Source: Lineus longissimus (Eukaryota; Nemertea; Pilidiophora; Heteronemertea; Lineidae). Taken from it: DNA of 64,000 nt. The notes below the pieces were generated by a model. It saw nothing but the letters and a program-made list of their open reading frames with translations, was not told the DNA's origin and searched no databases. Both the position numbers and the translations under genes were made by a program. Location: the NCBI RefSeq assembly GCF_910592395.1, contig NC_088321.1, forward strand, positions 10,478,001 to 10,542,000. Direction: 5' to 3'. Below are positions 31,055-41,059 of the stretch, in pieces; the stretch's first letter is position 1, and every line of letters begins with the position of its first letter.

Positions 31055-32085
31055 CTAGATGGCTTCATCCACAACTTTCATATCTATGTGTGTGCCACAT
31101 ATCATTCCTTTTAACTCCATTCTGAAACGGTTTCCCATCAAAACGTAAAGATACGAATTCAAGGCGAAATTACAGTACTCTATAGCTATTGTAAAGTCAA
31201 GGGTGAGCCGATGAATCGCGTTGGAGAGACGCTCATCTGGAATCGGTTTCCATTTCGAAAATACGATGACTTGTGTCCTTAAAGGGGTTGAGCAGCTCAG
31301 GTACGTGAAGGAAACAATTAGCAAAGACTTCGTCACGTTTCTCTCAAGATTATTGTCACCTTTGACCTTGTTACCCAACATCTTCAAGCGATTACTAGTA
31401 GTTGTTCTGACCGTGATAATGATAGCGATATTAACAAGAAAGAGAAGAATCGCTGGCGTATATACGTTGATGGTGGTTTGTAATGTATTGAATAATACAT
31501 CTTGATCAAAGTGATACGGGCACAACCATGTAGTGTACTTCGGGTGCTTTACTCTCCAGAATGACACTACGTGGATGGCCAAAGAAAAACAAACAATGCC
31601 CAGGACGCTTAACCTTGCCCGGAACATTGTCAACCATTGTTTTGATTTCAGTGGAAACAATAGCGCGATGAGCCGACTTGCTGACATCACAACTAACAAA
31701 TGCGACGAAACGGTGGAGCAGAAATGTTGAAAGAATAGATACTGTCGACAGAAAGGACCATGGATGCCTGGCGCGGTCAGGATGGTCGGGATGACGACTA
31801 AGAGCCATCGCTGCAGGGCCCGTGTCAACAGGTAGAGACTGTCAGATATCGCAAGGAATCGCATGAACAAACAGTTGGTCGAGTGTTGATAATGCGGTCG
31901 CGACATAAGCAGCCATGAGAATATATTACCGAACACTCCCACAGGAATAATGAAAGGAGGAAAGTACACGTCCACTATATACGAAATGGTGTGGAGAATA
32001 GCCAGATGGTTAACCAGGTGATCAATAGTGAGAGGGCTTACCTGGATTGTGTTGACCTCATTTGGACTACGCGGTTTTGTGTAAT
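31055..32085 (-). pseudogene. Class A GPCR, main part, separated from its N-terminus by transposon H3
   Basis: The frame is open from 32085 down to the stop at 31055 and lacks an upstream ATG on this side. Seven hydrophobic segments are visible: TM1 FPPFIIPVGVFGNIFSWLLM; TM2 with LAISD; an extracellular Cys in PFCRQY; TM3 ending SASRLIALLFPLK (SRL instead of D/E-R-Y); TM6 FTYLSCSTP in place of FxxCWxP; TM7 NFALNSYLYVLMG (NSxxY instead of NPxxY). The pattern resembles invertebrate peptide-type (FMRFamide-receptor-like) receptors; the ligand is unknown. The Harbinger end starts 1 base after the TAA target copy. On the far side, 40901-41000 supplies an in-frame start. Interrupted, so probably a null allele or young pseudogene. 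Confidence 0.85.
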
Positions 32086-32232
32086 TAAGGCCGACTTCGA
32101 TTGCTTACTCTAGGGTCAAGGGTAGAGTGCGAGTGCCCGAGCGTGACGTCACCGATGAGGTAATGCGTGCTCTGCCCATGTCGAGTGAGGGGAACAATCG
32201 AACGGCCCGCGAGAATGGAGTAGCGAATAATC

Positions 32233-33834
32233 ATGGCGGCGCCGAACTTAAATCGTGAGTTTGTGATAAGTTTTTTCCAATTTGACGAGTTACTCCAGCC
32301 CCCAGACGGTCAATTCCTTGGCAAAACATCGTTCATGATCGCTGCTGCTCTGACATTATGCATGCGAAGGTCTAAATTCCCAAAGATCCAAGGATTCTGC
32401 GAAGATGTTGTGCCCATGTTCAAGGGATCCCGTCAGCCCCGAGAAGCAGTTACTTGTATTCATGTGGTACATAGTCAACCAAGAATCTATGAGGCAAATA
32501 GCTCTCCAGTTTGACTTGTCCATATCGACCGTGTGCTTGAAATTCAAGAAAGTAGCCCGAGCCATCATCCGCAGATTTATTCAGGTGTGTGTACAGTGTA
32601 GTATTTGCCCTGTGTAGGTCCAGGCTTTTTCTTCCTTTACAACAACGACAAATTCATTGCTGAATAAAATTTGTTCGTTGGTTGCCGAGTGTTGCTCATG
32701 CTGCTGGCTGGCTGGCTGTGTTTTGAAACGAATGAACACTGGCCAAAATCGTATTGAAAATCTTAAGAAAAATCAGCCTAGCCTAGCAACGACTAGCCAG
32801 GCCCAACAGAGACAGCTTTGAGCTTGGCTTGTTCAAAACCTTGTCCTTTTTAATTTCAGGTAATCAATTGGCCGACCGTACAAGAACAGGCCCAGATATC
32901 AGCAGCGTTTGAGGCAACCAACCAGCTACAGGGTGTCATTGGGTTACTCGATGGGACGCACATTGAGCTGACTGGCTGTATTGGAAGGGATCAGGACTAC
33001 ATCAACAGATCCAGATATCCATCAATGCAGTTGCAGGTATAATGTCATAATCACTGATTTTATGTGTCAATCTTAAAGATGAAGATCCATGCAGTCACCC
33101 TTGCAGGTTAATTGTCTTCAGTTGGATAGAACGGCCCTGAAATCTACAATGATTTTTGAAGGTTGTGAGACATCAATTCAATTAATAGAGTAAAATGAAT
33201 AAAAACTCACATCAAGTTAAGGCCACATTGAACTAGAATGTTGAATCCTACGTTTTATCTTTCCCACCATTTGTCTTCTCATGTTTTGATGGTTTGCTTT
33301 CAGCTTGTGGTAGACCACAAATTAATGATTAGAAATGCAACTACAGGTTGGCCTGGATGTGCCCATGATGCCAGGGTGCTTCGCAATAGTGCTCTGTTCG
33401 AACGTGCTGAGGCTGGTCAGGCAGTGGCAGATGGCAACATAATCTTGGCAGATTCTGCCTATCCGCTGAAGCGTTGGCTGATTACACCATTCCAGAACAA
33501 TGGAAATTTGACAAGAGAGCAGCGAAATTTCAACCGCAGGATATCAGGGTGCCGACAAAGTGTTGAAAGGGCCATTGGTCATCTGAAGGGACGGATGAGG
33601 AGGTTGAAAGAGGTCATGGGGCATGATGCTGGTGAGGTCGAGGAACTCATCATGACAGCATGCATTCTGCACAATCTTTGCATCATTGAGGATGATGACA
33701 TTGATCATTATATTGATATGGACCTGCCACCTCATCCAAATCGTTTACCAAATATGATCCGAAATGCTCGTGACGGAGTGGTGCGTCGACAACAAGTGAT
33801 GCATGAAATCAATCAGCTGAGAGATGCGCTCTAA
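32233..33834 (+). pseudogene. Harbinger transposase of H3, frame break in exon 1
   Basis: Exons: 32233-32584, 32860-33036, 33304-33834, with introns GT-AG and phase 0 at both junctions. Exon 2 carries the first catalytic Asp (GLLDGTHIEL). Exon 3 carries ILADSAYP and the Glu in SVERAIGHLKGRMRRL, and ends QLRDAL. Exon 1 starts MAAPNLNREFVISFF but is 352 nt, not a multiple of three. Its first part reads to about 32430, and homologous reading (DPVSPEKQLLVFMWYIVNQE, then a helix-turn-helix-like RQIALQFDLSISTV) continues in the next frame. The usual FRMSxxTF segment is not visible, so a small internal deletion may be involved. The catalytic core looks intact but the full protein cannot be made. Confidence 0.82.
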
Positions 33835-34469
33835 ACCATTTATTTTGCAAGGACTATGTAAAATGATCCAGACATTTGTGACTGCATATGTAATTCAAAA
33901 TCTTTGCATTTCTTATACATTTGGTTTGTCTTTGACCCATTCTTTCTCCAAAGGATGAACTTTAGGATGGTAATTCTTGCACCCAAAAGTGACAATTGTA
34001 CCCACATCCTGACATGAGTATATCTCATAGATATGGACAGTACTAGTATGTATTTTGTCCCAGTGTAATACCGGTAACCATTGTACTCAAATCATACTAA
34101 GGTATGATTCTGTTCATTCAGTGAGTCTGTCCACATGGTAAAATGTGCTATGTTTGTAAAACGTACTTTGATAAATATGTTGAGCAAATTAGTTTCCTGT
34201 ACATTCATTTCAGTCATTCTGGTCCATCAGAGTGCAAACAGGTAGCCTGTCTTCCTGGGCCAAGTTCCTGAAATGGCGCTAGGCCAGCGCTAAGCCTTAG
34301 CGTGGCGCTATGTCCTATCTGGCGCCACGCTACGACTAGCGTGGCGCCAGATGGGTTCCAAAGCCTAGCGCTGGTGCTATCTTGTGACAAATCAGCGCTA
34401 AAGTTATCAGCCCAAGGACCCTCCTCTAAGTTCTGCTAGTGAGCGCTAACTTCTACAGAGATTTCCAAA

Positions 34470-35868
34470 ATGGCTGCCAACCAGGTCCTTTTTTGAAATT
34501 TATTCCAACAAATTCATCCAATTCGCAGATTTAGGAGGTTTGAGTCCCCTCTGGATTATTACAATGATATTCAACTATTTGAAAGGTTCAGATTCAGGTC
34601 TGATAGCATTTTATATATAACAGATTTAATAAGGGAACAACTTGAAAGGGACACTCAGAGAAATTCTAGCCTCTCCCCTGAGACTCAAGTCTTAATGGCC
34701 ATTCGCTATTTTGCCAGTGGCAACTTCCTGCAGCTAGTAGGCGATTCTTTTGGGGTGTCAAAGTCGACAGCTTCAAGGACTGTGTTTGGTGTTACAAATG
34801 CTCTAAACAATCTTAAGGAACAGTTTATTCGTTGGCCCACAGACGCAGAAGCAGCAGTGATTGCACATGCATTCTACCAAAAGGGTAGATTTCCAAGAGT
34901 CATTGGTGCAATCGATGGCACCCACGTTGAAATACAATCGCCAGACATGCATCCAGGTGATGGCCATGACTATGAAGCAGCCTATGTGAACAGGAACCAC
35001 TACCACTCCATTAATTGTCAATTCATCTGTGACCACTTGGGTAAGTTCATAGGCCTAGCATAGGCCTAAATGTTTTACCATGTAGATTTTATATAAAGCT
35101 ATCACTAAATCCCATTCTTACCAATCCATATGATGTAGGTTTGCCTAAATTAACAAAAACATTGGATGCAAATGCTCAAATTTTGACATGACCGGCCATG
35201 TTGTGTGTTTACATTGTTAAAAGTACATTCTGCAGCAAGGCCAATCAATTTCTCGCCTCTGGTTGTGCGAGACTATCTCCTGTACAGTGTGTCTCATAAT
35301 AACAACATCAAGCATATGGGGCTAGGGGGCATCTCAAAGATCACAATTGAAGCTGAGGAAAATAAAAATGAATATTTTTTTCTTTTCAGGTAAGTTTACC
35401 AATGTTGTGGCTAGATGGCCTGGCAGCACCCATGACGCATTCATATTCAGGACATCTCAAATCTGCAGATACATGGAAACCTACAATGCACTGGGACAGA
35501 ATGGAGTACTTTTGGGCGACAGTGGGTATGCATGCCGACCATTCTTGATGACTCCTTACTTGCATCCTGCAAATCAACATCAGACAAGATACAACCGGGC
35601 CCACAAACGGACAAGAGTGAAGGTTGAGCATTCATTCGGAGTTTTAAAGCGAAGGTTTCATGTTCTTCATGCAGAAGTGCGAATGCAGCCAGATAGAGTG
35701 TGCAGGATTATCACTGCCTGCGCCATCCTAAACAACATTGCCATTGACAGGAATGAAAGGTTGCCACCAGCAGATCGATTCCCTCGCATTGAAATGGATG
35801 ATGAACCCTATGATGGACCAGAGGATGGGCGCCTGGCAAGAGACCACTTGGCCAATACCTTCTTCTAG
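34470..35868 (+). pseudogene. Harbinger transposase of H2, single nonsense codon at codon 9
   Basis: Exon 1 34470-35040, exon 2 35390-35868. The junction CACTTGG|GTAAGT ... TTTTCAG|GT is phase 1. Total is 1050 nt, 350 codons including the stop. The start MAANQVLF aligns without gaps to MVDNQALF of the H1 transposase. Codon 9 is TGA (34494-34496), where H1 has Val; after it the frame is open to the end. Catalytic motifs are present: IGAIDGTHVEI, LLGDSGYACRP, VKVEHSFGVLKRRFHVLH. It lacks the H1 acidic linker around DPAHAPALPMP. The next ATG (34695) would drop about 75 residues. Otherwise the best-preserved gene of this element. Confidence 0.85.
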
Positions 35869-35965
35869 ACTGCAAGAGACAATAAGGAAACATGTAGACA
35901 GTGTTTACAATCATAACCTGTTTAATTCCTGCCAACTTGCTAATAAAACACATAGTACATTGTCC

Positions 35966-38171
35966 TCATTGCTCATTGGTCCGCGTACAAATTGACTCGA
36001 GAAGCTTGTCAATTTCACTTTGTGGCCGGCATGTCACACCTGTCTCAATAGACTGCTGCAATATTTGAATTTCGAGTAACAGCTTCTTCTTCTGGAGGGC
36101 CTCCAACTCCTCACTGGCGAGTTTTCTCACTTTGGCCGCTGCCATCTCATCCTTCAGTCTCTGCCCTTTCATCCTTTCATTCTCCAGGGTCGTCTGCAGG
36201 ACATCAAATTGTAAAGAAAGAACATCAGCATAGCTCCTCTTCTTTGGAGTGGCGGTCTCATTGTCTGAAAGAAGGGTTTAAATCCTGCAAATACCTGATC
36301 AAAATAAGTGAGGGGACTATCTCAACATAGTTTAGTTTACACTAAAGGCTGCAAGGTGGGCCCTTATGGTTTTAACTTCAAAAACTAAGTTGCTATGGAT
36401 CCAAAAACCTAGTTCCTATATAGAGCAAAAACTAAGATTCTTGAATTAATGGATAAATGGCTTAGGCCCTATTAGCCCGCAGACTTCATTGCATTGCAAA
36501 TGAGTCCGTGGAGGGGGGGGGGGGGTACGTGTAACTTACTTTCTTTTGTGACAGTCTCCTTTTCTTTCTTTGATGCACTTCTTGCTTGACCTAAAAAACA
36601 ATGTTTATGCACATATATACTTGATGTCTAGTATTGATGAATTGGCCACTCATGTACTGGGTAAATGAAATGGCTCTAAAATCTAGGCCACTTTAGGCTT
36701 CTTGGTTCAAATTACTTTTGAGATGGTCCCTTATGACATTTATAACTTGTAGTCAGATAAAAACCGATTGCTTACCTATGATTTCATCCAGGGCCAATTC
36801 AGATATTATACCAGTACTAGTACTTGGTTCAGGGGAATGGGCCACCTCTCTTCTGTCTGGAAAAATAATAATGTAATTAGCATTGGGAGATTAACATTGA
36901 GATGGCCCCTCGCAATGGATCGGTTACTTGAGTCTGTTCAAGTGAAGTTTATTCTTCAACGACAGTAACAACGCAAAAACGCAAAAAAAACTATTTCTGT
37001 GATATTGATGTGATTAAAGTGCTTATTTCAGAATAATCTGAAGAAGACACCCATAATCAAGGATACATTTAGGTTTTTGAAATAACCAAGATTCGAATAA
37101 GGTAGCACGCTTGGGGTTTCTTTGATGTTGTGAGCATGCAGCACTGTTTTAAAACTAGTTGCTTCTTATGATTATTTGCAAAATGTGTGCGAGCTGGGCG
37201 CACATATAAAACATGGAATCTGGCTCGCTGTGCCAGTTCTGAATATAATGCAGACGATCATTTGACATGATGTTTCCCTAGGCCTAGGCCTACTATAACT
37301 ATGATATGCTAGCCTTAAAGCGAACTGGAACCGCCAAGCCAGTTCGTATGACCTCGTTTTCATTCCCCGCGTATCGGGTGATCAGAGCGAGGCATGAATG
37401 AAACATGGCGCCTAGCTGTCAATCATTCAGTGACGTCACTACTATGGAATTTACTACGAAAATTCATGAATGAAAGATCGCATGACTCACGTGATTCTCA
37501 CATGATTCTCAATAATAACAAATTGAACTGCGCATGCTCGGGCACTGGGGGCGGAGCTACAAATCTGAACTCGACTTTCTCGGGCGGTGAAAGTCGAAAA
37601 GTTGAATAAATCGCTCGGCGGTTCCAGTTCGCTTTAATTCAACATGCAAACAAAATTAAAAGTAGAAATTGTCTGTAGGCCAAGCCAATTGATTGTTGTG
37701 GCTGCTTAGAAATGGAATCTGAGAAGATATGACAAACTTACCCTGGTTTTTTGCTGGGGGTGCTGGCATGGCACTTTCAGTGCCTCCAGTTATTCCTTGA
37801 AAACTCGGATCATCTTTAAAAGCCTCTGCTATCCGCTCTTTAATTGGGTCGATCTTTAATGCAGGGCCCCCTCCAGTGCCTCCTGCATGCTTCTTTCTCT
37901 CATAATTATAGGTCTTCGCCTGAGAAACCATCTTGTTCCACTTCTCTCTTACTTTCTCCCAGCTTCTCTGGGGCACTCCAAGAGAGCTGATGACATTGGC
38001 TATGGCTTCCCATCGTGAAACCTTAATCTCATGGGTGATGAGTGGCCCAAACTTGGCCCTGAGGCTTGAAAGTTCTTCCACTGCGTATTGGGTCAGTGTG
38101 ACCATCTCGGCTTGACTAAAATTTGGCAATCTAACTTTTTTGGTATCATTTTTTGCCTCCATGGCTGCCAT
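35966..38171 (-). CDS. Harbinger Myb/SANT-like partner protein of H2, intact, four exons
   Basis: Exons on the minus strand: 38171-37742, 36856-36776, 36590-36540, 36264-35966. All introns are GT-AG and phase 1, and the joined frame is open to the stop at 35966. The N-terminal ~100 residues (LPNFSQAEMVTLTQYAVEEL ... WEAIANVISSLGVPQRSWEK ... REKWNKMVSQAK) form a Myb/SANT-like DNA-binding domain with spaced Trp residues. A Gly-rich GGTGGGP linker follows, then short polar exons and a C-terminal coiled coil (LASEELEALQKKKLLLEIQILQQ). This is the DNA-binding/nuclear-import partner expected in two-gene Harbingers. It is complete, unlike the H1 copy. Confidence 0.82.
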
Positions 38172-38385
38172 CTTGAATTTACAAAGATGGGGACCCTACC
38201 TCCTGTCACATGATCAAAATCCCTAGCAACCAGCGCCAAGTCCTGCTAAGACCAGCGCTACCTAACGCTGGGCCTAACGCTGATGCTGGAACCATTATCT
38301 AGCGCCACGCCAGCTATCACTGGCTAGCGTGGTGCTAGGGGTAGCGCCACGCTAAGTCTAGCGCTATTTCAGGAACTGGGCCCTG

Positions 38386-39230
38386 GCTGCCACTTGGGAT
38401 CCACCACTGGAGCACAAGATTTGTCCCTGCTCCCATGGTCCCTGGAGCAACTTCCCAGTGAATGTTTGAGTAAACCACAGATTCCCAAATCACTCTGCCC
38501 TCAATGATGTCCCTATCCATTGACTCCTTAGACAACAATGAGGTCTTGTTATCATGTCCTAGGAAGAAAGTGAGGACAATGTTCATTTCCCAGGATGGAT
38601 GTTACCCAGTCCTCCAATATGTCCAAAGACGACCTGGTCCTACAAGAGATGTCTTTCCTAAAGTAGGAGTTCCCACCATTGATACTCTCTACTCCCTACA
38701 CGCAGAAGACAAAGACACAACAGCTGCAAGGGGTTTTACAGGGTAATTCGTCCCTGGAAAATTTGTCCCCAACTGTGGAAATATCCCATCCCATACAACT
38801 GTTAAAATCCTCTGTAATTGAAGGGGGGTCGGGCAAATCTCTTTGCACAATTTGTCCTGGGAGGATCTTGTGGGACAACCTGAGGACGGATTATTCCAGG
38901 GGATAACATATCCTGATGGGACTACTTTTCAGGGGACAAATTGTCCAACATCTAGGGGGATGATGTTTTTCAATCCGAAGAGGGGTGTACAGCTCAGTGC
39001 ACCTTTATTTTGCCGACCCCGCTTTCCAGGCAAAGGATGTAAGTTGGGAGTCCACTGGAGATTCCCTATCAGCCATACGACACACTTAATGGTCCTTGGA
39101 TGCCTTTTCTTCAGGATGGAGTCATTCACTTTGAAAGGACCAGATGATGGGCACATCCTTGCATGCTTTGCTCACTAGTTCCTCTTCACAGACAGGAATT
39201 CAGGAGCTGAGCCAGAATGTCCAAGTCAGA
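38386..39230. other. H3 interior, no identifiable gene
   Basis: Between the nested H2 and the H3 Myb gene. Plus-strand frame 38843-39178 and minus-strand frames 38386-38586 and 38929-39156 are open but match no known domain. Words of the form AA(A)TTTGTCC and its complement recur at least five times (about 38430, 38750, 38760, 38848, 38935). Adjacent sequence across the H2 site (34200-34257) joins directly to 38386. Confidence 0.4.
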
Positions 39231-39330
39231 GGATGTAATCAAGGTGAAGGGTGAGAAAAAGACAATGACAATAACACCAATTTTTATAAACATAAAAATC
39301 CAACAGCAAAAGTTTAATCAACAAATTACA

Positions 39331-40124
39331 TCAACAAATCAGACACTGTGTTCCGCTAATTTCTGGGTTCATTTCCTTGGCGATACTCGTCCACAGCAGG
39401 TCATGCCTGTTGGCAGCACAAAACTTGTCTTCCTGTTCCAACCGTAATTCTACCAGCTTGGCCTGTTCATTTGGTAACCAAATAATATGGGCAACGGGCA
39501 TGGGTGCCACAGGCTCAGCTTCAAGTGGTGGAGCATCATCAGCAGGATCATAATATGTTGGTGGGTCTTGTGGAGTATCTGCTGCTTGGTCTATCAGCTG
39601 CATGAGCGGGTGAAGCTCCAGCAGCTGCTGGGGCTGGTCTTGGTCTTGGAGGAGCTGCCTGTGATTGAGCACTTAGTCTTGCTTTCTGACTCAGTATCTG
39701 TTGTATGATGTCGCTTTTTAATGCTGGAGCTGAAATTGAAATGGATCCCATTAGACTTGTTGGTGAAACAGAGGGGTGGCACTGTAGGGCCTGACGAAGG
39801 ATTCCCAAAAAACATCTTACTCCAAAAAAACATCTGGTCACCAACTCAGTCACAGTGACTGGTTTGATCATGAGTGATCGGTTGGAAAGATGGAATGTGG
39901 TGGCACGTGCTGTCGACAACTGAACAAACAAGGCATAGCCATCATATCACCTATTTGCCAAAATAGGTCTCGATTATTAGCTAGGCATGCTAGGTACTAG
40001 CCATCTGGCCTGGGCCAAGACAACTTTTAGTAAGAACATACCTGAATCCGGACTCTGCAGAATCTGCAAAATATCGGGCGATACCATAGCATCAACATCG
40101 CCCACTTTTATCTTCACCCTGAAA
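39331..40124 (-). pseudogene. Myb/trihelix-like partner gene of H3, damaged
   Basis: One exon is clear: TTTTCAG|GTGAAGATA... to GATTCAG|GTATGT (40122 down to about 40051), encoding VKIKVGDVDAMVSPDILQIL. A second follows TTTCAATTTCAG near 39733 (APALKSDIIQQILSQKARL). Downstream, a Myb/trihelix-type start (HIIWLPNEQAKLVELRLEQE, with NRHDLLWTSIAKEM) reads in a different frame from that exon, so a frame break lies near 39660-39680. The domain stops after SGTQC. Convergent with the H3 transposase. Confidence 0.5.
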
Positions 40125-40900
40125 AGGTAAAGACAGAAAATGACTAAAAGAATACAGCATATTATCGATCCACGACGACACACTCAATGCCTCAAATCAG
40201 GCATATGGGGGGCGCGATGGGCAGGCCACTTAAATAAAAGAAAGGCCTACAATTCAAGAGAGGCCTGCTGCTGAACTGAACCCTGAACACAAACGCAACT
40301 GGCCCTAGCTAGCTAGCTACGGAATTGAATCAATGGATATCTGAATGACGTACTTAGTACTTTAAGCCCAGCTAGTCTACTGAGTCAATGACATGTATGA
40401 AGGCCCAGGCCAACATGATCATGATGCTGATGCAGTGCATGATGATGATGATGTACATAGGCTACATGTACTTCAGTGTTCAGTGTAGTAGGCTGATCAT
40501 GTACATGGACGGTCGGTGCAGGCCTACTTTGTACAAACTGTGTTGTTTAGGCCCTTTCAGTGTCTGAGAACGCATTACAACCGATGTCAGCTAGCAATCC
40601 GATAACTATTGTTCTAGTTCTACTTCATTTAGGGATATTTGGTAACGAACAGAAGAAATACGGCCAAAAACAGGGGTTTTTTTCATCAGAAAACGTGCTT
40701 ACAAGTTGCTGGCAGCCATGATTAATCACGTGTTCTGCGGGTAATTCAAAACCCACTCCTGTGCGGTCCAGGGTAGTCCTCGAGAAACTAAGTAGGTCAA
40801 ATATGACGTCACTCGGGTAGTCACCCGAGCAAAATTCTATGTTCGATTGCTCCCCGAGTCACTCGGGGAGAACTCGAGTAAGCAATCGAAGTCGACCTAA

Positions 40901-41000
40901 GATTGGAATAACCCAATACAGTTGTGGCGTTCATGGCCGAACGTATCACATGGAAAATGTTCTTGTTAGAAATGTATCTTTGTTTGGTGTTCCGCATCAT
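40901..41000 (-). pseudogene. GPCR N-terminal coding part, displaced by transposon H3
   Basis: The minus strand reads MMRNTKQRYISNKNIFHVIR SAMNATTVLGYSN up to the H3 target site. If H3 and one TAA copy are removed, codons continue in the same frame into NYTKPRSPNEVNT and on to TM1 at 31.98 kb. Starting at the ATG at 40934, the combined ORF is 1068 nt (355 residues), with about 50 extracellular residues and NxT glycosylation sites (NAT, NYT), as expected for a class A receptor. Upstream in-frame ATGs lie at 40997 and 41000. LINE-derived sequence begins about 60-70 bp upstream of them. Confidence 0.8.
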
Positions 41001-41059
41001 CTGTAGGAAATGCTGACCGAATGGCACGACATTAATGATTTCTGCGCACGTTTTGTGAT

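Larger units (their letters stand above)
34258..38382. mobile_element. PIF/Harbinger DNA transposon (element H2), nested in H3
   Basis: 4125 bp. Inverted ends GGCC(A/C)AGTTCCTGAAAT at 34258-34274 and 38366-38382 continue into GCGCTAG. CTG flanks both sides (34255-34257, 38383-38385). The subterminal ~190 bp at each end is crowded with AGCGTGGCGC/GCGCCACGCT words that could form stems or bind the Myb partner. It carries a plus-strand transposase (34470-35868) and a convergent five-part Myb gene (35966-38171). Same target class as H1 and closely related proteins. Confidence 0.93.
32089..40897. mobile_element. PIF/Harbinger DNA transposon (element H3), host of nested H2
   Basis: The ends are 22-bp inverted repeats beginning GGCCGACTTCGATTGCTTAC (32089-32110) and GGTCGACTTCGATTGCTTAC (40897-40876, minus strand). 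TAA flanks both sides (32086-32088 and 40898-40900), the classical TWA Harbinger target. It contains a plus-strand transposase (32233-33834) and a convergent minus-strand Myb-like gene (39331-40124). Without the nested H2 (34258-38382 plus one CTG) it is about 4.7 kb. It lies inside the N-terminal coding sequence of the GPCR. Confidence 0.93.

Noticed and set aside
36513-36526. G-run as a functional quadruplex
   Set aside because: A simple 13-base G homopolymer within an H2 Myb intron; no spaced G-tracts beyond it.
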